The position numbers were made by a program, and so were the translations under genes. Of a DNA stretch of 6,475 nt, positions 1 to 5,658 are shown piece after piece. This stretch comes from Deltaproteobacteria bacterium (lineage in GTDB: Bacteria > Desulfobacterota_C > Deferrisomatia > Deferrisomatales > JACRMM01). A model generated the notes under the pieces. That model saw nothing but the letters and a program-made list of their open reading frames with translations. It was not told where the DNA came from and ran no database searches. The first letter of the stretch is position 1, and each line of letters opens with the position of its first letter. The DNA lies in contig JACRCS010000514.1 of the NCBI GenBank assembly GCA_016218905.1, positions 1 through 6,475 of the forward strand, in the 5' to 3' direction.

Positions 1-2
1 AC

Positions 3-2261
3 GACCAGTACGGTCCGTCCAGCCACCAGCAGGTCGGCCTGTATTCGACCGTGCTGGCCGAGCCCACCGGCGCGCGCTGGGTGATGAACGAAACCGGCGA
101 GCAACTGGGCTATGACCCGGTGACCGGCGCCCCCCTCGGCACCCGCAGCACGACCCCCGGGGGCGACGGCGGCCCCACCAGCTGGCGCGCCGACATCATC
201 AACGGCAACGACAGCTACCGCGAGGCGTACTTCGAGTTCGCCGACTTCCAGCTCGCCTATGACGCAGCCGGGAACCCGATCAACCCTCCCGACCGGCTTG
301 AGCCCGGCCTGCCCTTCCTGGTGGAGCCGGGTCCGTTCCTCCGGCCCGAGGCGATCTCGGCATCGGACGTCGGGACCTACGTGGTGAACTACCGAAACGA
401 GCCCTTGGCCCTGCGGGTGCGCAACCCGGCCACCAACACCCAGGCCCCCGGCACGGGGGGCGACCTGTCCTACGCGTTCTCGTCGCTGGTGCCCCGGGCC
501 GACCCACTCATGAACGTGCAGCCCGCGGTGTACCCGCCGCTCACACCCGACGTGGCCGGCACCGACCCCTTCACCCCGCTCCTTCGCGCATACAACGGCG
601 ACAAGTTCAACCTGAGGATCCAGGTGGGCGCCACCGAGGAGACCCACAACGCCACGGTGCACGGCATCAAGTGGCTCCAGGAGTACGCGAGCCCGAGCTC
701 CGGGTACCGCAACACCCAGGCCATGGGAATCTCGGAGCAATTCCAGTTCCGCGCTCCCATGAACCTGTCGGCGACCAGCCTCGGCTCGCGGGCCGACCAC
801 CTGTACAAGATGAATTCGTCCACCGACGGCGCCTGGAACGGCTCCTGGGGGCTGCTGCGTACCTACAATTCCCTGAGGTCCGACCTCCAGCCGCTGCCGA
901 ACAACCCCATCACGGCGGCCGGCAAGACCATCAAGAACCGGGCCCAGTTCCGTGAGTTCTGCCCCATCACCGCCCCGGTGCGGAGGTACGACGTGTCGGC
1001 GGTGCTGGCGAAGAACGTCCTGCCCGGCGGCACGCTCACCTACAACTACCGGAGCAACGACCCCCTGGGCGTAGGGCCCCTGAACGACCCGACCGGCATC
1101 CTCTTCGTGGAGACGAAGGACCTCAATGCGGCGGGCAAGCTCCTGCCCGACGCCCCCATCGAGCCCCTGGTGCTCCGCGCGGCCGCCGGCGAGTGCGTGG
1201 AAGTGACCCTGCGCAACAAGCTGCCGACAGCCATGCCGGACCTCGACGGGTTCAACACGCTGCCGTTGCTGGTGAACCACTTCAATAACAACCAGGTCAA
1301 GCCCTCGTCCAGCGTCGGCCTCCACACGCAGCTCGTGGCCTACGACGTCACCCGGTGCGACGGCTCCAACGTGGGAAGGAACGCCGGAACGCAGACAGCC
1401 GGCCCCGGTGCCACGCGGCTCTACCGCTGGTACGCGGGCGACATCTCCACCACCACGAACGCCGACGGGTCGGTCAACCTGGTGGCGACGCCGGCCGAGT
1501 GGGGCGGGGTGAACCTCACGTCGTCCGACCCCATCAAGCACGCGGGCAAGGGGGCCATTGGCGCCCTGGTGATCGAGCCGGCCGGGTCCACCTGGGTGGA
1601 GGACCTGGTGGACCACGACCGGAATCCGGCCACCCCCGACCGACGCAGCCGGGCCTCGGTCACGGTGCGGAACAAGGCGGACGGCGCCTTCCTGTTCCGC
1701 GACTTCGCCCTCATCTCCCAGACCGACGTCAACCTGCGCGACAAGAACGGCGGCGTCCTCGTCAGCGCCCTGGCGGAGCAGGAACCTGAGGACACGGGGC
1801 ACAAGGCCTACAACTACGGCACCGAGCCCATGTGGTTCCGCATGGGCTACGAGCCATCTCTGACCGGTGAGGCCACGGACGCCTTCGACTTCTCCAACGT
1901 GCTCTCCAACAGCGAGGTGGGCGGCGCCGACCCTGCCACCCCGGTGTTCAAGGCCAGGGCCGGCGAAGCGGTGCGCTTCCGCATTCTCGAGCCTGCGGGC
2001 CACGCTCGAAACGGCGTCTTTGCCCTGCACGGGCACGTTTGGGAGCGGGAGCCCCACGCCGCCGACTCCCTCGCCATTGGCCACAACCCCAAGAGCTTCT
2101 GGCGGGGAAGCCAGGAAGGCGTGGGCGCGTCGAGTCACTACGAGGTGGTCCCGGCCAACGGGGCCGGCGGCAAGTTCGGCGTGACCGGCGACTACCTGTT
2201 CCGCGACTGCAACCCGGTCAAGTTCGATAACGGCCAGTGGGGTCTCTTCCGGGTGGAGTAA
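3..2261 (+). CDS. Large multicopper oxidase-like protein (OmpB/MofA-like), 5' end outside window
   Basis: The frame is open from the window edge to TAA at 2259-2261, giving 752 residues with no start in view, so this is the C-terminal part of a larger exported protein. Two cupredoxin-type signatures are visible: SHQQVGLYSTVLAEPTGARW at 21-80, and GAIGALVIEPAGSTW from 1551, each resembling the GLYGALIVEP segment of multicopper oxidases. Possible copper ligands are His at 24, 645 and 660 (HNATVHG), 1278, 1323, 1539, 2001, and the HGH motif at 2028-2036. The usual terminal HCHxxxH block is replaced by YLFRDC...DNGQWGLFRV (2193-2258). There are four Cys codons (960, 1194, 1356, 2208). The layout recalls the large oxidases OmpB of Geobacter (needed for insoluble Fe(III)/Mn(IV) reduction) and MofA of Leptothrix (linked to Mn oxidation). 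The substrate cannot be assigned from sequence. The Sco genes downstream fit a copper protein. The family call is fairly sure; the metal role is inference. Confidence 0.82.
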   Translation, partial: DQYGPSSHQQVGLYSTVLAEPTGARWVMNETGEQLGYDPVTGAPLGTRSTTPGGDGGPTSWRADIINGNDSYREAYFEFADFQLAYDAAGNPINPPDRLEPGLPFLVEPGPFLRPEAISASDVGTYVVNYRNEPLALRVRNPATNTQAPGTGGDLSYAFSSLVPRADPLMNVQPAVYPPLTPDVAGTDPFTPLLRAYNGDKFNLRIQVGATEETHNATVHGIKWLQEYASPSSGYRNTQAMGISEQFQFRAPMNLSATSLGSRADHLYKMNSSTDGAWNGSWGLLRTYNSLRSDLQPLPNNPITAAGKTIKNRAQFREFCPITAPVRRYDVSAVLAKNVLPGGTLTYNYRSNDPLGVGPLNDPTGILFVETKDLNAAGKLLPDAPIEPLVLRAAAGECVEVTLRNKLPTAMPDLDGFNTLPLLVNHFNNNQVKPSSSVGLHTQLVAYDVTRCDGSNVGRNAGTQTAGPGATRLYRWYAGDISTTTNADGSVNLVATPAEWGGVNLTSSDPIKHAGKGAIGALVIEPAGSTWVEDLVDHDRNPATPDRRSRASVTVRNKADGAFLFRDFALISQTDVNLRDKNGGVLVSALAEQEPEDTGHKAYNYGTEPMWFRMGYEPSLTGEATDAFDFSNVLSNSEVGGADPATPVFKARAGEAVRFRILEPAGHARNGVFALHGHVWEREPHAADSLAIGHNPKSFWRGSQEGVGASSHYEVVPANGAGGKFGVTGDYLFRDCNPVKFDNGQWGLFRVE

Positions 2262-2285
2262 GCCCAACCGGCCAATTCATGCTGT

Positions 2286-2324
2286 GAGAGAGGTAGCGGC
2301 GGGGCCTACGCCGCACCCTCTCTT
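2286..2324 (+). terminator. Terminator-like hairpin after the multicopper oxidase gene
   Basis: The hairpin starts 25 bases after the oxidase stop. The outer stem is AGAGAGG (2287-2293) with CCTCTCT (2317-2323), plus a possible G-T pair outside it. A 2x2 mismatch (TA/AC) follows, then an inner stem GCGGCG (2296-2301) with CGCCGC (2309-2314) around a 7-base loop. Only a short T run follows (CTCTTTAT), so intrinsic termination may be partial. Position and strength suggest it ends or attenuates the oxidase transcript. Confidence 0.55.
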
Positions 2325-2452
2325 TATGGGCTGGATGTGCCCGGTACCCCGTGAAGCGCACGCGCGAGAACGGGGCATCGCCCGCGCCGCAGGCGCCAGG
2401 ATTTGCGGAGGGCGGCCACCTGTGGCACCCTCAGCTGCCGACCCTCGACCTA

Positions 2453-2468
2453 CGACGCAACTGCGTCG
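2453..2468. promoter_or_regulatory. Perfect 16-bp inverted repeat, possible operator
   Basis: CGACGCA and TGCGTCG are perfect 7-base arms separated by AC, ending 37 bases before the TTG start of the propeller gene. This size and position suit a dimeric regulator binding site. It could instead form a small RNA hairpin (6-bp stem, AACT loop) just ahead of the ribosome binding site. A second dyad, GCCAC-CT-GTGGC (2415-2426), is centred 40 bases upstream but is not the same sequence. In GC-rich DNA short dyads occur by chance, so the functional claim is weak. Confidence 0.3.
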
Positions 2469-2494
2469 CGCAGACTGGCTGTGCGGCGGAATCC

Positions 2495-2499
2495 GGAGG
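2495..2499 (+). promoter_or_regulatory. Shine-Dalgarno deciding a TTG start
   Basis: GGAGG lies 6 bases before TTG at 2506. That TTG opens directly into a well-formed signal peptide (MSRRLLALSLIVSLLGVAPAARA), whereas the longer frame from GTG 2284 would bury the signal peptide 74 residues inside the protein and cross a terminator-like hairpin. This fixes the start of the propeller gene at 2506. Confidence 0.8.
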
Positions 2500-2505
2500 C
2501 ACCGC

Positions 2506-4458
2506 TTGTCTCGACGCCTGCTCGCCCTCTCCTTGATCGTCTCCCTCCTGGGGGTTGCCCCCGCGGCCCGAGCCGAGGGGCCTGCGCCCCCGGTCGGGGG
2601 CGAATTCAGCGACAAGGGCCTGCGGGTGCAGTTCACCCTGGACATGCCGCTCCGCGACGCGGAGGACAAGGCCCCCCTGCGGGAGGGCGACGTGGCGGAG
2701 GTGGCGTTTCGGGTGACCGACGCCACCTCGGGAGGCCCCGTGACCCCGCTTCGGCCCGCGGCCTGGGTCGACCTGTACCGAAAGCCGGGCGGCGCCTCGG
2801 GCGCGGAGCTCACCTGCAAGGACCGCATCGGCCTCCACCTGCAGGGGAGTCTCAACTTCCAGGCCGACGTGGACCTCAACAAGTTCTTCATCCTGATCCT
2901 CAACAACGACCATACGATCTCGGTGGTGGACCCGATCCTCGGCGTCACCGGGATCACCCAGCTCTACGCCATGGTGCGGCTGTCGGAGCGGGGCGAGGAC
3001 TGGGCGGCCACGGCGGGGGACAAGGAGCTCTTCGTCACCCTGCCCCGGGCGGGCAAGGTGGCGGCCGTGGAGCTCCAGACCTTCAAGGTCGTCAAGGAGC
3101 TCGAGGTCGGGAATACCCCGGTCCGGGTGGCCGGCCAGCCCGACGGCAGGTACGTGTGGGTAGGCGACGACGGACCCGGGGGCGGGGTGGTCGCCATCGA
3201 CGCGGCCCGGCGAGAGGTCGTGGGGCGGGTGGCGACCGGCGCGGGCCACCACGAGCTGGCCTTCTCCGACGACAGCCGCACCCTCTACGTCACCACCGGC
3301 GACGCCGGGACCCTGTCGGTCGTGGATACCCAGCGCCTGGAGAAGGTCCGTGACCTGCCGGTGGGCGGCCGGCCGTCAGCGGTGGGCTTCTCGTCGCTCG
3401 CCAAGGCGGCCTACGTGGCCAGCGAGGCCGACGGCACGATCTCGGTCGTGGACGGCGCGCGCAACGAGGTGACGGCGACCATCCGGGCCGAGCCCGGCCT
3501 GGTGGCGCTGCGCTTCGCGCCCGGGGGCCGCTGGGGCGTCGGGGTCAACGTCAGGACCCACGCGGTGTCGGTGGTGGATGCGTCGCGAAACGCCGTGGCC
3601 CACACGATCCCCGTGGGGGAGCGGCCCCACCAGGTGGTCTTCTCGGAGCGGTTCGCCTACGTCCGCTCCCTGGGGACCCAGGAGGTGAGCGCGATCCAGC
3701 TCTCGGAGCTCGCCCAGCCCAAGTCCCCCGGGGCCACCCGGATCACCTTCGGCCAGAGGGCTCCGGGGGAGTCGCCCCATACGGCCGTCGCCGACGCCAT
3801 CGCCTTGACCGGCGAGTCCGACACCCTGCTGGCCGCGAGCCCCGCAGACGCAAACGTACTCTACTTCATGGAGGGCATGACGGCGCCCATGGGCGCCTAC
3901 TCGGCCTACGGCCGGGTGCCGCGCGCGGTCCGTGCCGTCGACCGGAGCCTTCGGGAGACGGAGAAGGGCGTGTACTCGGCCAAGTTCAAGGTGCCCCGGG
4001 CCGGGAGCTACGTCCTCGCGTTCCTGCTCGACGCGCCGTGGACCTATCACTGCTTCGAGTTCACGGCCGAGACGAACCCGATCCTCGAGAAGGAGCGGGC
4101 TGCGGCGCCGCCCGAGATCGAGTTCCTCACCAAGGAGAAGACCCTCACGCTGGGCGTTCCCTTCCCGGTCCGGTTCCGGCTGCGCCCGGCGGCCGGCGCC
4201 GCGCCCGGCGGGGGCGCCGAGGAGATCCTGACCCTCGTGACCCGCCCCCCCGGCAACTGGCAGCAGCGCAAGCACGCGACCCGCCTGGAGGACGGCACCT
4301 ACGAGCTGACCCTCAACGTGGACCGGGCCGGGGCGTACTACGTCTACTTCGCCATCCCCTCCCTGGGAATCCTCCCGAGCCAGCTCCCCTTCCTGTCCCT
4401 GCGGGCCACGCCGGCGGCGACCCCGGCTGCCGCGAAGGGGACCGGAGCGCAGCCGTGA
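2506..4458 (+). CDS. Secreted YncE/YVTN-type beta-propeller protein
   Basis: From the TTG start this is a 650-residue protein. Residues 1-23 form a signal peptide with cleavage after ARA. Residues about 30-120 form a beta-rich domain containing RPAAW (83-87), reminiscent of YtkA-like domains. From about residue 125 to 400 there are YVTN-type blades with recurring TISVVDxxRNEV and VGxxPxxVxFS units, for example TISVVDP, GVVAIDA, TLSVVDT, TISVVDG and AVSVVDA; I count six or seven. Residues about 450-640 look like two further beta-sandwich segments, ending in YYVYFAIPSLG and an Ala/Pro/Thr-rich tail. The mature protein has two cysteines (C104, and C516 in YHCFEF) and no CxxCH, so it is not itself a c-type cytochrome. 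Propellers of this type commonly act as extracytoplasmic binding or scaffold proteins; no catalytic site is evident. The stop overlaps the next start by 4 bases (GTGA). Family call firm, role unknown. Confidence 0.85.
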   Translation: MSRRLLALSLIVSLLGVAPAARAEGPAPPVGGEFSDKGLRVQFTLDMPLRDAEDKAPLREGDVAEVAFRVTDATSGGPVTPLRPAAWVDLYRKPGGASGAELTCKDRIGLHLQGSLNFQADVDLNKFFILILNNDHTISVVDPILGVTGITQLYAMVRLSERGEDWAATAGDKELFVTLPRAGKVAAVELQTFKVVKELEVGNTPVRVAGQPDGRYVWVGDDGPGGGVVAIDAARREVVGRVATGAGHHELAFSDDSRTLYVTTGDAGTLSVVDTQRLEKVRDLPVGGRPSAVGFSSLAKAAYVASEADGTISVVDGARNEVTATIRAEPGLVALRFAPGGRWGVGVNVRTHAVSVVDASRNAVAHTIPVGERPHQVVFSERFAYVRSLGTQEVSAIQLSELAQPKSPGATRITFGQRAPGESPHTAVADAIALTGESDTLLAASPADANVLYFMEGMTAPMGAYSAYGRVPRAVRAVDRSLRETEKGVYSAKFKVPRAGSYVLAFLLDAPWTYHCFEFTAETNPILEKERAAAPPEIEFLTKEKTLTLGVPFPVRFRLRPAAGAAPGGGAEEILTLVTRPPGNWQQRKHATRLEDGTYELTLNVDRAGAYYVYFAIPSLGILPSQLPFLSLRATPAATPAAAKGTGAQP

Positions 4459-5045
4459 ACTGCAACCGAGCCCTGGCCTCGGCGCTCCTGGCGGCCTCCC
4501 TCTGCCTCACCCCCGCGGTCTCGCGCCCCGCGGCCCGCAGCGTGGTGCGGGTGAACCCCCCGGACCTGGAGCTCGTGGACCAGAACGGCAAGAAGGGCAG
4601 ATTCCTCACGGACTTCCTCGGCGACCGCGCCACCGCGGTCACGTTCACCTACACCACCTGCACCACCATCTGCCCGGTGCTCGACGGCATCTTTCAGAAG
4701 CTCCAGGACAAGATCGCCCACCGCCTCGGGCGGGACCTGGGGCTCGTGACGCTGAGCATCGACCCGGTCACCGACATCCCCCCGCGGCTCAAGGCCCACG
4801 CCGTCAAGCTCCGGGCCCGGCCCGGCTGGACCTTCCTCACCGGCTCGCGAGAGAACATGACGAAGGTTCTGAAGTCGATCGACATGTACGCCGTCGACAT
4901 CCTGAACCACCCGCCCACGGTCTTCATCGTAGATCCGAAGAAGGGGCAGTGGATCCGCCTCAACGGCTTCCCGTCGAGCAAGCAGATCCAGGAGCTCCTG
5001 GAAGAGCTCCGGCCCGGGGGGTCCGGAACCGTTGCGCGTCCCTGA
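4455..5045 (+). CDS. Sco1/SenC family copper chaperone / thiol protein, complete CxxxCP motif
   Basis: The product has 196 residues from a GTG start that overlaps the propeller stop as GTGA, with GGAG at 4444-4447 seven bases upstream. Residues 1-23 look like a signal peptide (LASALLAASLCLTPAVS), with cleavage near AVS or the following SRPAA. The rest is a thioredoxin-like Sco domain: ELVDQNGK entry strand, the copper motif TTCTTICP with C69 and C73, the SIDPVTDIP segment, and the distal copper-ligand histidine H152 in ILNHPPTVFIVDP. All three classical Sco copper ligands are therefore present. Sco proteins are membrane-attached or periplasmic and help assemble the CuA site of cytochrome oxidase or act as copper-linked thiol reductases. 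No cytochrome oxidase gene is in view, so the client may be the neighbouring multicopper oxidase; that link is inference. Confidence 0.88.
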   Translation: MNCNRALASALLAASLCLTPAVSRPAARSVVRVNPPDLELVDQNGKKGRFLTDFLGDRATAVTFTYTTCTTICPVLDGIFQKLQDKIAHRLGRDLGLVTLSIDPVTDIPPRLKAHAVKLRARPGWTFLTGSRENMTKVLKSIDMYAVDILNHPPTVFIVDPKKGQWIRLNGFPSSKQIQELLEELRPGGSGTVARP

Positions 5046-5047
5046 GC

Positions 5048-5051
5048 GGAG
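5048..5051 (+). promoter_or_regulatory. Shine-Dalgarno deciding the start of the second Sco gene
   Basis: GGAG sits 7 bases before ATG 5059. The in-frame TTG at 5032 lies inside the preceding gene, has no comparable site, and would add nine polar residues (VPERSPT region) ahead of the signal peptide. ATG 5059 is therefore preferred. Confidence 0.65.
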
Positions 5052-5058
5052 TCCGACG

Positions 5059-5658
5059 ATGCCTAGAGTCCGCGCGCTCCTCGCCTTCGTCCTGCTGCTC
5101 GCCTGCGTCTCACCGGGGCCGGCGGCCGAAGGCCTCCCGGGTCCGGGGGCAGGGGCCGAGGGGTGGCGCAAGTACTTCACGGACCTCAAGCTCGTGGATC
5201 AGAACGGGAAGGAGCACCGCTTCTACTCCGACCTCCTGGAGGGGCGGGTGGTGATCCTCAGCGGGTTCTACGTGCACTGCACCACCGTTTCTCCCCGGCA
5301 GAACCTCGTGCTCTCGCAGCTTCAGAAGGCCCTCGGCGAGCGGCTCGGCCGCGAAGTCCTCCTCCTGTCCCTCACCATCGATCCCAAACGCGACAACGCC
5401 GAGAAGGTGAGAGACTACGCCCGGGCGTTCCGGCCGAGGGAGGGCTGGCTCTTTCTCACCGGCAAGCCCGAGAACGTCGACTGGGTGAACTACCGGCTGG
5501 GCCAGTACACCGACGACCTGGAATCCCACCCGGGCATCTATCTCGTCGGGAACCTCAAGACGGGCCTGTGGATGAAGGCGCCGCCCCTCGCGACCGTGGC
5601 GGACCTCGTGCGCGCGGTCGACAGGGCTACCAACGACGCCGGGAGCCCGCCCCAATGA
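5059..5658 (+). CDS. Sco1/SenC-like protein with degenerate CxxxSP motif
   Basis: The product has 199 residues and starts 13 bases after the first Sco stop. The N-terminus MPRVRALLAFVLLLAC is a signal sequence; C16 after LLLA could be a lipobox cysteine (residue -2 is Leu, which is not ideal), or signal peptidase I could cut after PAA at 23. The Sco fold is recognisable: KLVDQNGK, a strand leading to the motif site, LTIDPKRDN, GWLFLTGKPEN, and H157 in LESHPGIYLVGN at the place of the copper-ligand His. The motif site reads HCTTVSP, so C74 is present but the second Cys is Ser (S78, codon TCT). This removes the Cys-Cys redox pair and one copper ligand. It is clearly a paralogue of the gene before it: both share LVDQNGK, FLTG and the His-Pro element. 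It may bind copper differently, act as a partner of the first Sco, or have lost chaperone activity. The stop overlaps the next start (ATGA). Confidence 0.85.
   Translation: MPRVRALLAFVLLLACVSPGPAAEGLPGPGAGAEGWRKYFTDLKLVDQNGKEHRFYSDLLEGRVVILSGFYVHCTTVSPRQNLVLSQLQKALGERLGREVLLLSLTIDPKRDNAEKVRDYARAFRPREGWLFLTGKPENVDWVNYRLGQYTDDLESHPGIYLVGNLKTGLWMKAPPLATVADLVRAVDRATNDAGSPPQ

Larger units (their letters stand above)
2262..2505 (+). other. Intergenic leader between the oxidase and the propeller operon
   Basis: This 244-base gap separates the oxidase stop from the TTG start of the propeller gene. A frame stays open through it from GTG 2284, but its translation is Arg/Ala/Pro-rich, matches nothing I recognise, and runs across a terminator-like hairpin, so I treat it as non-coding. 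It holds that hairpin (2286-2324), three short inverted repeats (2384-2396, 2415-2426, 2453-2468) and a strong Shine-Dalgarno (2495-2499). The promoter of the downstream operon probably lies here, but I found no convincing -35/-10 or sigma-54 pair. Confidence 0.6.

Noticed and set aside
2423..2438. Sigma-54-like promoter: TGGCAC followed by CTGC
   Set aside because: The gap between the GG and GC elements is 11 bases where 10 is needed, and the -12 half reads CTGC and not TTGC.
2431..3252. Long open frame on the minus strand (273 codons)
   Set aside because: It lies opposite the propeller gene, is Gly/Arg/Pro/His-rich without domains, and is expected from high-GC third positions in the real gene.
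2403..3353. Plus-strand frame of 316 codons overlapping the propeller gene
   Set aside because: Its translation is an Arg/Gly/Pro-rich shadow; the overlapping frame has a signal peptide and clear propeller repeats.
3376..4275. Minus-strand frame of 299 codons opposite the propeller gene
   Set aside because: It shows no recognisable motif, signal peptide or credible ribosome site, and has His/Arg/Gly-rich shadow composition.
4038..4454. Upstream extension of the first Sco gene to 4038
   Set aside because: The extension lies wholly inside the propeller gene in another frame. GTG 4455 has a Shine-Dalgarno and leads directly into a signal peptide.
4344..5189. Long open frame on the minus strand (281 codons)
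   Set aside because: It covers the antisense of the first Sco gene and parts of both neighbours, and its composition is that of a frame shadow.
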